Shown: in pieces, positions 17,526-26,673 of the stretch
Layout: each line of letters begins with the position of its first letter
Position numbering within the stretch: the stretch's first letter is position 1
Assembly (NCBI GenBank): GCA_963726135.1
Contig: CAVSBE010000003.1
Span: 124,001 to 188,000, forward strand
DNA: 64,000 bases
Origin: Bog-473 sp963726135
GTDB taxonomy: Bacteria > Actinomycetota > Acidimicrobiia > Acidimicrobiales > RAAP-2
Direction: 5' to 3'
Notes under the pieces: generated by a model
The model's database searches: none
Told to the model about the DNA's origin: nothing
Seen by the model: only the letters and a program-made list of their open reading frames with translations
Program-made: the position numbers and the translations under genes

Positions 17526-17975
17526 TCAGGACTTCGAGGCCGCCCAACGTCCGGGGTCTGGAAGAGTCACGTCGCCGTAACCGTGACAGCGAGCTTCGTT
17601 GACCAGCAACTCGAATAGAACGTAGCGGTCTTCAGGTTGATACGCAGCCGATTCAGTGGCAGCGGTGCGCAGTTGAAGATCGTCCAACTCGCTGGCTTGG
17701 CCGCTGACGAAGAATTCCCCACCTGTCCCGAATGTGTCTGGCACACCATTGTGGAGTGCATACCACTCTCGCTTCCGGAGGTCGTGAGCTTTGGGCGAAG
17801 TCGGTTCCATGAAGACACAGAGCCGTCCGCCGCCGACAATCGGCGCTACCGGATGGACCCTAGGTCTGCCATTGAGCCGAAGGGTTGCCAAGTAGGCCGC
17901 CGCAGCCGTGAGACGCTCCGCACCAAACGCCGCCAGAGCGGGTGCCTGGGCCTCGAAGTCACCCCAACTCGCCAT
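17526..17975 (-). CDS. Pyridoxamine 5'-phosphate oxidase-like flavin protein
   Basis: A 149-residue split-barrel protein: YLATLRLNGRPRVHPVAPIVGGGRLCVFME is the typical first half of PPOX-like folds, followed by KAHDLRKREWYALHN and ELLVNEARCHGYGD. It probably binds FMN or F420; the substrate is unknown. No PLP-oxidase-specific residues can be asserted. Confidence 0.8.
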   Translation of the reverse strand: MASWGDFEAQAPALAAFGAERLTAAAAYLATLRLNGRPRVHPVAPIVGGGRLCVFMEPTSPKAHDLRKREWYALHNGVPDTFGTGGEFFVSGQASELDDLQLRTAATESAAYQPEDRYVLFELLVNEARCHGYGDVTLPDPGRWAASKS

Positions 17976-18092
17976 CAGCCTCAGTCTGTCAGCTACCTGA
18001 CCTTGGAAGAGGATCCCCGATGCACCGAGCGCTGTCCCGCCGTCTCGGCATACGTGGATACCACTCGCTCGGAATCGCAGGTCACTGATTAG

Positions 18093-18689
18093 TTACCTGA
18101 CGAAAGGTCCTCGGTCGAACTCTTTGTATTTCGTCAGCAGTCCTCCGTGTTCATCGAGGATTTCGACATCAGCCGGGAATACAAGACTTCGAGGCTCGAA
18201 AAACAGGACGATTCCGGCATCGACGCTGTCCTCCAACGTGAAGCCATCTGTGAAGATCAGGCGGACCTTGACGGCCTTACCTGACCCACTGCCCTCGACG
18301 TGCCCGCCAGCGGCAAAGTGGTCAGGGCCAAACTGGGCAGCAAAGTTCACCCATGGCTTGGTGCGTAGGGGAGCATGTCCACCTCCTCCAACAGGTGCGA
18401 CCACCCTGGAGCAGTCGGAGTTCTGCCAGGTCCGAATGATCCATTCAACTTGTATGCCTCGGTGGTTGGTGAAGGCAACCGACCGCATTTCGCAGGTTGG
18501 CAGTATGCGGGTCTTCTGAAACACGATAGTGGCGGGATCAGCGCCAGGTCCTCCTCCACCGCCAACAGATGCGGTCCAGCCGCTGCCCCCGGTCTTGCCG
18601 GTGATCGGAACTTCTGACTCTCTCACCAAAGTTGCCACGATTGCCTCTTCTGCGTCGGTCTCAGCCAACGTCACCGCCTCCTCTGTCAT
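18093..18689 (-). CDS. Hypothetical protein
   Basis: A 198-residue protein from the ATG at 18689; a longer open frame upstream is low-complexity. It has no transmembrane helix. The N-terminal third is acidic, a Gly-rich linker (VGGGGGPGADP) follows, and the C-terminal half is beta-rich (VKVRLIFTDGFTLEDSVDAG, then DVEILDEHGGLLTKYKEFD). I do not recognise a family. Confidence 0.5.
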   Translation of the reverse strand: MTEEAVTLAETDAEEAIVATLVRESEVPITGKTGGSGWTASVGGGGGPGADPATIVFQKTRILPTCEMRSVAFTNHRGIQVEWIIRTWQNSDCSRVVAPVGGGGHAPLRTKPWVNFAAQFGPDHFAAGGHVEGSGSGKAVKVRLIFTDGFTLEDSVDAGIVLFFEPRSLVFPADVEILDEHGGLLTKYKEFDRGPFVR

Positions 18690-18822
18690 CAGGCGCTTCT
18701 GTCCCCAATGGTGCCACTTGCTGCCACTAGCTCTCCACGCCGAACTGCCCCACCGTCCCGGCACACGGCACTCACCTCGGCGCTATCGGTCACCTACCGA
18801 GAATGCCACGTAGCGGATCACG

Positions 18823-19612
18823 TCAACTGAGGGTGGCGGTCGTGAGCGTGACGACGAGCGGCCTCGTGACGACGCCGCCGAAATCGTTCCGTATGAAGGA
18901 CTCGATATCGTCGAGCAGACCTACTCGGTCGGACTCCTCCATCATCTGGGTGCCTGAGTACGAGAGCATCAGGTTTCGGTAGTCCGAGGCGCTGTAGGTC
19001 TGGTTCCAGTCGTATCGGCGGACGGCAACGGAGTCGAAACGACGATCTGCGTCCAGCACCGCGCGGATCGCCGGATCGACGGTTCCACGAGTCGGTGCCG
19101 GGGGTCCAGTGTGGCCCTGTCCATACCGCTCGTAAATCGGCTGGGCAGCGGCGAAGAAGCCCGCATCATCGGGCGAGTCGACTTGGATTAGGTCGACGAT
19201 CGCCACGAGGCCGCCCGGTCGTAGGATCGCAGCGGGCCGATCGGTCTGCGCCTCTTGAGAGATCCAGTGGTAGGCAGTGGCGGAGAACACGGCGTCAGCC
19301 TCACCGGGCTCGATCTCCATCATCTCGAAGTCACCGACGCTCGATGCGTAGCCGATCCGAAGAGAGGTTCGAGCGCAACTTGGCGGCCATCGCCGGACCG
19401 ATCTCGATGGCGAGCACCGATGCTCCTCGGGCAAGGAGATCCTTCGTGGCCTGGCCCGTTCCGGGACCGACCTCCACGATCTCCGGCTGGGACGGCAGCA
19501 TCTGGAAGAGCGCGTCGAACAGGTCGGCGGGATACGAGGGCCGCACCCTGTCGTAGGTCTCCGCGGCTTCATTGAACGAGAGTCTGATGTCGTCTGGTCG
19601 CTCCACTTCCAC
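18823..19612 (-). pseudogene. Class I SAM-dependent methyltransferase, frameshifted
   Basis: The N-terminal part, from a GTG at 19612 or 19606, reads RLSFNEAAETYDRVRPSYP and then EIVEVGPGTGQATKDLL (SAM-binding motif I) and VLAIEIGPAMA. It ends in a stop at 19331. The rest (VGDFEMMEIEPGEADAVFSA, AYHWI, ILRPGGLVAIVD) continues in another frame to 18823. The shift lies near 19340-19350, within the strand after motif II. Corrected length is about 260 residues, normal for the family. Confidence 0.75.
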
Positions 19613-19735
19613 ATCTTGCCCGAGTTCCCAGTACTGCCACCGTTGTGTCGCCACCCCGTCCCGGCGATCAGGGATACTCCAAGAGCGCCCGGGTATCGGC
19701 ACATCCCGGTCGCTCTGACCTGCCACCATGAACCC

Positions 19736-20260
19736 GTGCCCGACAGCCGGTTCACCATCCGTCCGGCTCGCCCCGAGGACGCCCCACGTCTCCAACACAT
19801 CGAGTTGGCCACCCAAGGCCAGTTCGCCGCCATCGGTTATGACCAGGTTGCTGCCAACCCCCCGGACTCCATCGAGTTGCTGGTCGAGTATGCGCGGTCA
19901 GAACGCTCCTGGGTAGCTGTGGTTGACGACGAGGTAGTGGGCTACATACTCGTAGGTGTCCTTGACAACGCCGCCCACATCTTCCACGTCTGCGTCCATC
20001 CCGGCCACCAGGGACACGGGGTCGGGAAAGCACTTATCGAGCAGGTCAAGAGCTGGGCGCTTTCGGCGGGACGACCGGCAATAACCCTGGCGACCTTCTA
20101 TGAGGTGCCATGGAACGGTTCGCTCTACGAGCACCTCGGCTTCCGAGTGCTGGATGAGTCGGAACTGGGACCCGAGATGCTGGCCAGAGGGGAGCACGAC
20201 GTGGCCGGAGGACTGTCGCCTAAGGGGCAGGTGGCCATGCGGCTCGACCTCGACATCTGA
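19736..20260 (+). CDS. GNAT-family N-acetyltransferase
   Basis: A 174-residue acetyltransferase from the GTG at 19736 (PDSRFTIRPARPEDAPRL). The acetyl-CoA motif A is HIFHVCVHPGHQGHGVGKALIEQ (Q/R-x-x-G-x-G/A). Motif B includes ITLATFYEVPWNGSLYEHLGF, with the usual catalytic-region Tyr. The acceptor is unknown. The family covers antibiotic, polyamine and protein acetylation. Confidence 0.85.
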   Translation: MPDSRFTIRPARPEDAPRLQHIELATQGQFAAIGYDQVAANPPDSIELLVEYARSERSWVAVVDDEVVGYILVGVLDNAAHIFHVCVHPGHQGHGVGKALIEQVKSWALSAGRPAITLATFYEVPWNGSLYEHLGFRVLDESELGPEMLARGEHDVAGGLSPKGQVAMRLDLDI

Positions 20261-20445
20261 CCCAGGTCGGTCGGGCTGCGAGTCTGTACGAACCCTCCAC
20301 GCATAGTCGTCCATTGTGATGGATCGCAGGGGTGGCGGCACAGGTCTGAAGGACCCATTTGTAGGGTGACCCAGTTCGCCGGGTAGGCACGCCAGTGTGG
20401 AGCAGGTAAGCCGGTGGAGCGAGTGTGGAACTGCACTTACGCGAA

Positions 20446-20481
20446 AGCGCCCGTCCCACGAACTGACGGGGATCGGGCGCT
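20446..20481 (+). terminator. Stem-loop, weak terminator candidate
   Basis: AGCGCCCG (20446-20453) pairs with CGGGCGCT (20474-20481), with extra TCCC/GGGG pairing inside the loop and a short pyrimidine-rich tail. It lies 186 bp after the acetyltransferase. The rest of the 637-bp gap 20261-20897 holds no gene or repeat I can support. Confidence 0.3.
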
Positions 20482-20897
20482 CTTCTCAGTTGTACTCCGA
20501 GAACGGATTGCTCGGGGAAATGGCTACCAGTGGGGGCGTCCTTGCCCTTGCCGTCGCAACGCTCTTACTTCGAGCTGCTTGCCGTTCGTCTACCTGGGCC
20601 TACCGGGATCTCTCCCAGTCAATCCTCTTCCATCCGTTCAGGATGGCCCTTCATTCACACACAGCATAAGCGCCTCCTTCCGGAACCCTCTCGGATCCCG
20701 CACCATCAGTATGCACTCGGTGCACCGCGACCTCAAGAGTCCAACTGCCCATCTAGAGCTGGTGCGGCGCAGATGGCTCCGCAGCCTTCCTCAACATTGA
20801 GGGTCCGGTTCGCATCTCCGTCTCCTGGCTCCGGGTGGCCTCCACGAGGGTGCCCCCTACCGCCGGGAAGGGGCGCAGCCCGGTACCACGGGACGCC

Positions 20898-21716
20898 TCA
20901 GCTGCGGCGATGATCGAGGAGGAAGCGGTCGACCGCATCGTTCGCCGCTCCTTTGATCTCTCGATACAAGTACTCCTCGTCCCAGTGCTCCGGCGAGAGT
21001 GCATCGAGATCGTCGTGGTAGCTCGTGAAGCGGCGCCTGATGTAAGCGCGGACGCTGAGAGCGGCCCGCTCATCGATGGTGAGCTTGCGGGTCCGACCGA
21101 CTCGGCCGCTGCCAACGACGGCTGCATGGGTTGCGGTCTCCTCGGCGATTCGCTGTTGGAGTTCTTGGTGTATCGGAGGGAAGGCGAGGAAGCGCACGAT
21201 GGCGTCTTCCAACTCGTGTCGGTAGCGATCTTCCTGGCGTTGGCGGGACTGAGCTCCGAGGGCACGCTTGGCCGCCCGGCGAGCGGCCGTCTCCTCGGCG
21301 CGTGCCTGAGCTCCAGGGATGACCTTGCTCGGCGCCCAGAGTCCGAGCAGGCGACGATGCTGGCGGTGTTGGCTGCGCGGATGCCACGACACCCAGTAGG
21401 GACCCGTTGCCTTGACGGTCCGGGTCAAGAAGGCATCGCCAGAGGGCAAGAACTCCCAGCCGGCGGGAATCTCGATGTCCCCATGCTCGGGTTTCCACTG
21501 GCCTTTCTTGGTCGCATAGACGTCGAGGTGCTCCCCGGCGAGAGCCTCAGAATCGAGCGGCGTCTCCGCATCGTCCACACCAAGAGCCTTGGCCGATGCG
21601 GCCGGCTCCGCAAGTGAAGCTGGACGCAACCCTGATCTCTGGGGTATCACCGTGGTACCGGAATGCGCCCCTTCCCCGCGTAGGGGGCACCTCACATCTG
21701 GACCTGACAGCGACAC
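20898..21716 (-). CDS. DUF2293-like protein
   Basis: Up to 272 residues; the true start is uncertain (21716, or a GTG at 21578), because the first 45 residues look non-coding. The body has a charged helical stretch (QARAEETAARRAAKRALG) and a C-terminal block SVRAYIRRRFTSYHDDLDAL, then EIKGAANDAVDRFLLDHRR, matching the DUF2293 C-terminus (R-Y/F-T-x-Y-D motif). The function of that family is unknown. Confidence 0.65.
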   Translation of the reverse strand: MSLSGPDVRCPLRGEGAHSGTTVIPQRSGLRPASLAEPAASAKALGVDDAETPLDSEALAGEHLDVYATKKGQWKPEHGDIEIPAGWEFLPSGDAFLTRTVKATGPYWVSWHPRSQHRQHRRLLGLWAPSKVIPGAQARAEETAARRAAKRALGAQSRQRQEDRYRHELEDAIVRFLAFPPIHQELQQRIAEETATHAAVVGSGRVGRTRKLTIDERAALSVRAYIRRRFTSYHDDLDALSPEHWDEEYLYREIKGAANDAVDRFLLDHRRS

Positions 21717-21836
21717 AAGGTCCCCCCAGTGAACGCCGCCACCGCACCTGCAAAGCAGAGGTCAACTGACCGGATCAGCGCCTCCCACTGGTGGCATGAA
21801 AGACTGAGCATCGGGGGTTGTTTACGGAGGAGTTTT

Positions 21837-24800
21837 GTGTCCTCATCGGTGACCGCGACGTTCATCTTCACCGACTTGGTGGACTCGACCGCGACCGCGG
21901 CGCGCCTGGGTCCGGACGCAGCGGAGGAGCTGCGCCAAACCCATTTCCGGCTGTTGCGAGGCGCGATCGTCGGCTCGGGCGGCACCGAGGTCAAGAATCT
22001 GGGCGACGGACTCATGGTGATGTTCTCGTCGCCGAGTCGGGCGTTGGCGGGCGCGGTGGGGATGCAGCAGGCGATCCACTATCACAACCGTTCGGACGGT
22101 GAGCCGCTGGGCGTTCGTATCGGCATGAGCGCGGGCGAGGCGGTCGAAGAGGACGGTGACTTCTTCGGTGATCCGGTCGTCGAGGCGGCCCGGTTATGTG
22201 CAGCAGCCGGCGCCGGGCAGATTCTGGCCGCGGATCTGGTGCGGTTGATGGTGGGCCGTCACGCGACGCAGACGTTCGTCGAGGTCGGGCCGCTGGGGCT
22301 GAAAGGTCTTCCCGAACCGGTCGATGCGGTCGAGGTGTTGTGGGAACCCAACGTGGTCGCCGGGTCCGTGCCGTTGCCCGGGCGTCTGGTGGGTGCCGCG
22401 ACCGATGCGCTGTTCGGGTTCTTCGGTCGTGGCGGCGAGCTGGCCGTCCTGGACGAGGCGCGCAAGCAGGCGCACACGACCAAGCGGTGTCAGGCGGTGT
22501 TCGTGGCCGGTGAGGCCGGGATGGGCAAGACCGCGCTGGTGGCGCAGGTCGCCCGGACCGCGCACACTGACGGTTCGATCGTGTTGTTCGGCCATGCCGA
22601 TGAGGACGTCGGGATCTCGTATCAGCCCTGGATCGAAGTCGTCTCAGCCCTGGTCCGTGACGGTGACCCCGAGTTCGTGGCCGGACTGCCCGCCGCGCAG
22701 CGCACCGCGCTGGGGCGTTTGGTGCCCGCCCTCAGATCCGATAGCGATCGGGTGGCGGATCCGGACACGGAACGGTTGTTGTTGTGGGAGGGCATCAGCG
22801 AGTTCCTTGCGGCCGCATCTCAACATGCGTCTGTGCTGGTGGTGCTCGACGATCTGCACTGGGCTGACACCGCAAGCCTCCAACTGTTACGCCACGTGAT
22901 GGCCTCGACGACCCCGGCGGACCTGACCATCGCCTGCACGTACCGCGACACGGATCTGACGCGTGGCGATGCGCTTACCAAGCTGCTGGCCGACCTGCAC
23001 CGTGAAGCGCACGTCACCCGCATCGCGCTCGGCGGCCTCGACGATGTCGAAATCATCGAGTTGTTGTCCGCCTCAGCCGGTCATGACCTTGACGACACGG
23101 GTGTCGGGCTGGCGCACGCTTTACGGCGAGAGACCGACGGAAACCCCTTCTTCACCGGCGAGGTGATACGACATCTCGCCGAGTCGGGTGGGATCGTGCT
23201 CGGTGACGACGGCCGCTGGAGCGTCGCCGACGATCTCGATGAAATCAGCCTTCCGTCGAGCGTGCGCGACGTGGTGGGGCGGCGCGTGGAACGCCTCGGC
23301 GCCGAAGCGCTGCGCGTCCTCTCTTTGGCGGCAGTGATCGGCCGCGAGTTCGACATCAGCCTGCTCGCCCGCTTGACCGACGTCGACGAGGATCCGCTGT
23401 TGGACCTCATGGACACCGCCGTGACCGCGGCGGTGCTCGTCGAGAGTGCCACCGCGGACGGGTACCGGTTTGCGCACGCCTTGATCCAACACAGCCTCTA
23501 CGACGAGCTGTCACCGACCCGCCGTGCCAGGGCCCATCAACGCGTGGCCGAAACGCTCGAAACCCAAGAGACCGGTGAGGATTCCGCGGCGCTGGCCGAG
23601 CTGGCGCACCATTGGGTCGCCGCCACCCGCCCCGCGGACCTCGACAAGGCACTCGGCTATGTCCGCCGCGCCGGCGACGCGGCCTGCAAAGCACTCGCGC
23701 CCCACGACGCGATCCGCTGGTACCAACAAGCCCTCGACCTGCTCGACCGCCAGACCCCGCCCGACCAACACAGCCGCGCTCAGCTCCTGGTCGCGCTCGG
23801 CACCCAACAGAGCCGAGCCGGGCAACCCGAATACCGAGACACCCTCACACGGGCCGCCAGCCTTGCCGAGGAACTCGGCGACACCGACACCCTGGTGCAG
23901 GCGGCGTTGGGCTTCAGTTTCGCTGGGGGATTGATCGGTGTTGATGCCGCCAAGCGTGTGCTGCGCGCCGCGCTCGACGCCACCGGCGCCGACGAGTCAT
24001 CAACACGTGCGCGCCTACTTGGGTCCTATTCCGAAGCGCACGATGCAGCGTTGGAGTGGCGTGAGCGACGCGACCTCGCGCTCGAAGCGGTCGATGTGGC
24101 CCGGCTCGCGGGCGACGACACCGCGTTCGTCGAGGTCCTCACGACGACGTTCCTCACCCTGGCGACCGCGGAGTATCGCGATGAGACGATCGCGAATGTC
24201 GAGCGGGCGGTCGCGATCGCCGACCGGCTCGGCGACCCGTATCTGCGCTGCACCATTCGGTTCCCGCTGATCTGGGCCCGATACCAACGCGCCGACCTCG
24301 CCGGGGCAAACACAGCGATCGACGACATGGCAACGCTCGCCGACCAACTCGGACTGTCCAACGAACTCTGGATGGTTGCCATCGCCCGTACCGGTGGGTT
24401 GTTGCTCGCCGGTCACGCCGACGACGCCGAACAAGCCAACCAACACACGCTCGAACTCGGCATCAGCGCAGGGAAAGATGAAGCCCTCGCAGCCTTCGGC
24501 GGAAACCTGTACGGGGTCCGACAGCATCAAGGCCGGGTCGACGAAGTGGCCGACCTCTTCATCGACGCCGCCCGCGACAACCCATCCCACGCGGCACTGC
24601 GGGCGATCGTGCCGCGCCTTCTGTGCGAGGTCGGCCGTACCGGCGAAGCGGCCGAACGGCTCGCCGACGAAGCCCGCCACGGCTTCGACTTCCCTCACGA
24701 CACCACCTACCTCGCCGCGCTCACCGCGTTGGTCGAGGCCGCCACGCTCACCGGACACGAGGAGAGCGCACGCCAGCTGCTCGAACAGCTCACCCCGTTC

Positions 24801-25118
24801 GCCACCCACGTACTGTGCGCCGGGCCGACCGTCAGTGGTTCCGTTGCGCGACCGCTCGCACGAGCCGCCACCATGCTCGGCAACTACGACCAAGCCGAAC
24901 AATGGTTCGCGACCGCGCATGACATCCACACGAAGCTGCAAGCCCCGTTCTGGACCGCCACAGGTCAGCTCGACCACGCCGAGCTCGCCCTCGCCCGCCG
25001 CGGCGAGGGCGACATCGAACACGCGCGAAACCTCATCACCACAGCCGCTGCCACCGCGGCCGAGTACGGGTGCGCCGGACTCAGCAAGCGCGCCGAAGCA
25101 CTCCTCGACGCGGTCTGA
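21837..25118 (+). CDS. Class III nucleotide cyclase / AAA ATPase / TPR regulator
   Basis: A 1093-residue protein from the GTG at 21837, with GGAGGAG 4 bases upstream. Domains: class III cyclase homology at about 5-180 (FTDLVDST with the first metal Asp; NLGDGLMVMF with the second; VRIGMSAGE); an AAA/STAND-type ATPase from about 195 to 480 (Walker A GEAGMGKTALVAQ near 224, Walker B VLVVLDDLHWAD near 332); and TPR-like helices from about 600 to the end. Proteins of this architecture are abundant in actinobacteria and are thought to sense signals through the helical part. Whether cAMP is made is not shown. Its 3' end overlaps the integrase frame on the other strand by 154 bp. Confidence 0.88.
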   Translation: MSSSVTATFIFTDLVDSTATAARLGPDAAEELRQTHFRLLRGAIVGSGGTEVKNLGDGLMVMFSSPSRALAGAVGMQQAIHYHNRSDGEPLGVRIGMSAGEAVEEDGDFFGDPVVEAARLCAAAGAGQILAADLVRLMVGRHATQTFVEVGPLGLKGLPEPVDAVEVLWEPNVVAGSVPLPGRLVGAATDALFGFFGRGGELAVLDEARKQAHTTKRCQAVFVAGEAGMGKTALVAQVARTAHTDGSIVLFGHADEDVGISYQPWIEVVSALVRDGDPEFVAGLPAAQRTALGRLVPALRSDSDRVADPDTERLLLWEGISEFLAAASQHASVLVVLDDLHWADTASLQLLRHVMASTTPADLTIACTYRDTDLTRGDALTKLLADLHREAHVTRIALGGLDDVEIIELLSASAGHDLDDTGVGLAHALRRETDGNPFFTGEVIRHLAESGGIVLGDDGRWSVADDLDEISLPSSVRDVVGRRVERLGAEALRVLSLAAVIGREFDISLLARLTDVDEDPLLDLMDTAVTAAVLVESATADGYRFAHALIQHSLYDELSPTRRARAHQRVAETLETQETGEDSAALAELAHHWVAATRPADLDKALGYVRRAGDAACKALAPHDAIRWYQQALDLLDRQTPPDQHSRAQLLVALGTQQSRAGQPEYRDTLTRAASLAEELGDTDTLVQAALGFSFAGGLIGVDAAKRVLRAALDATGADESSTRARLLGSYSEAHDAALEWRERRDLALEAVDVARLAGDDTAFVEVLTTTFLTLATAEYRDETIANVERAVAIADRLGDPYLRCTIRFPLIWARYQRADLAGANTAIDDMATLADQLGLSNELWMVAIARTGGLLLAGHADDAEQANQHTLELGISAGKDEALAAFGGNLYGVRQHQGRVDEVADLFIDAARDNPSHAALRAIVPRLLCEVGRTGEAAERLADEARHGFDFPHDTTYLAALTALVEAATLTGHEESARQLLEQLTPFATHVLCAGPTVSGSVARPLARAATMLGNYDQAEQWFATAHDIHTKLQAPFWTATGQLDHAELALARRGEGDIEHARNLITTAAATAAEYGCAGLSKRAEALLDAV

Positions 25119-26443
25119 GGCGAACCACGAACCGGAGCAGAACGCGTCCCCTGAACGCGCACTGGACGACGCCAAAAGGCCCTATCCCCGAAGTGCCGGT
25201 ATGTGGCAGGGGTCGCGCCGCCGCTCCGAACGCATGGGAAGGACTTGCCGAACCACGACGTGTCCGTCGAACGATTCCGTTCCGAGCTCTGAGCCGGCGT
25301 CCCCAGCATCTGGTCGATGTCGTCGGCTACCGACCCGTCTTCGAGCGGCATGGCATGGGCGTAGTTGCGCAGGGTGGTTGAGGCGTCCCGGTGGCCGAGG
25401 CGCTGCTGGGCCCGCAGCAGCTCGCCCCGCCCAACGAGGAAGGTGGCCACTGTGTGACGCAGACGGTGCAGCGTGGCCCCGTGGACGTCGGTGGCTCGGG
25501 CGAGCCCGGCGAACCAGTGCCCGAGGGCGCCGGCGCTGAGTCGGGCGTGGTGTGTGGTCTCGGGGGAGAAGAGCCAGGGACCGAGAGCGGCGCCGTCAGG
25601 TAGCCTCCCCGCCCACAGCTCGGCGCTCGACCGCCACAGTTCGGACGTCCGCCGGCCGAGGGTGAGCCTCCGGGCGCGCCCGGTCTTGGTAGGCCCGAGC
25701 ACGTCGGCCGAGACGCCACGCTCGATGGTGAGCACCCGCCCCTCGAGGTCGTCGAAACGCAGCGCCACCAATTCGCCACGCCGAGCCCCCGAGTCCGCCG
25801 CGAGGCGGACCAGCAGGCGGATCTGTTCGGCCTTGTGCAAGCGCTCGGCGTCCCTACCCGAACTGGCGGCGACCAGGGCCTCGCCGGCCTCGAGCATGCG
25901 GAGCACTTCTTCGGCATTTAGATGCAGCCGCGTGCCGGGCCGCTGGGGTCCCCGCATGCCGCTGAGCGGATTGACGTCGATGATGCGCTCCACATGCGCC
26001 CACCCGATCGCCGAGCGCAGGACACGGAAGCGCCCAGAGACGACCGCCACCGAGGCGCCGGCACCACTCCATGCCGCCATGGCCGCCCGCACGTGCTCGG
26101 GCTTGAGCGTGGAGACCCGGCGCGCGGCCAAGCCGTCGGCCCGGAGGGCCTTGGCGTTGGAGCGGGCCGAGATCCACGTGGCCGGCCGCCAGTCATGGTG
26201 CGCACTGAGCCAACGCTCGAGCAGCTCGCCGACGGTCAGGAACGGCGCGGCCCGCCGGATGGCACGACGCTCGGCCCACTCGGCGGCGAGTTCCTTGCGG
26301 TGAAGCTCGGCCTCTTCGGCGCAGCCGTGGAAGGAGAAGGAGCGTTGCACCGTTCGCCCTGAGACGGGATCGACTCCGACGGCGATGCGGATCTCCCATA
26401 CCCCAGGGCTGCGCTCGCGCATGGTGCCTGTCCCCCACGCCAT
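24965..26443 (-). CDS. Tyrosine-type site-specific integrase
   Basis: A 492-residue frame. It has an N-terminal AP2-like arm-binding domain (WEIRIAVGVDPVSGRTVQRS), a SAM-like core-binding domain (LTVGELLERWLSAH), and a catalytic domain with ARRGELVAL (Arg), HRLRH (His-x-x-Arg), LGHRD (His) and RNYAH (Tyr nucleophile). After IDQMLGTP the frame runs on for about 100 low-complexity residues, antisense to the end of the cyclase gene, so the natural stop may have been lost. Its start faces the 3' end of tRNA-Arg 95 bp away, the standard arrangement for a tRNA-integrated element. Confidence 0.88.
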   Translation of the reverse strand: MAWGTGTMRERSPGVWEIRIAVGVDPVSGRTVQRSFSFHGCAEEAELHRKELAAEWAERRAIRRAAPFLTVGELLERWLSAHHDWRPATWISARSNAKALRADGLAARRVSTLKPEHVRAAMAAWSGAGASVAVVSGRFRVLRSAIGWAHVERIIDVNPLSGMRGPQRPGTRLHLNAEEVLRMLEAGEALVAASSGRDAERLHKAEQIRLLVRLAADSGARRGELVALRFDDLEGRVLTIERGVSADVLGPTKTGRARRLTLGRRTSELWRSSAELWAGRLPDGAALGPWLFSPETTHHARLSAGALGHWFAGLARATDVHGATLHRLRHTVATFLVGRGELLRAQQRLGHRDASTTLRNYAHAMPLEDGSVADDIDQMLGTPAQSSERNRSTDTSWFGKSFPCVRSGGATPATYRHFGDRAFWRRPVRVQGTRSAPVRGSPQTASRSASARLLSPAHPYSAAVAAAVVMRFRACSMSPSPRRARASSAWSS

Positions 26444-26537
26444 GCGCGCAAAAGTAGGGACGAATGTAGGGACAGGGCGCGGATCCCTGCTCTGCGACCG
26501 CAGCGCCTTATCATCGTTACGCTGGGCCTACGCGGAG

Positions 26538-26611
26538 CGCGCTCGGAGGGATTCGAACCCCCAACCTTCTGATCCGTAGTCAGATGCTCTAGTCCGTTGA
26601 GCTACGAGCGC
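26538..26611 (-). tRNA. tRNA-Arg (ACG)
   Basis: A 74-nt cloverleaf on the minus strand. The acceptor GCGCTCG/CGAGCGC, D-arm GCTC/GAGC, anticodon stem TCTGA/TCAGA with loop CTACGGA (anticodon ACG), and T-arm GGGGG-TTCGAAT-CCCTC (one G-T pair) all pair. The discriminator is G and no CCA is encoded. It marks the boundary between the accessory-looking left part and the core-like right part. Confidence 0.95.
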
Positions 26612-26673
26612 TGGGTGAGACAGGACAGTGTACCGGAGCGTCGCCCTGGGTCTCGTGGCGCCGCAGCGCCTGG

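Noticed and set aside
17470..18762. Repeated motif GCCGAACT-x-CCCCACCGTCC at 17470 and 18739
   Set aside because: Only two copies, about 20 bp, no consistent position; insufficient to call a repeat family.
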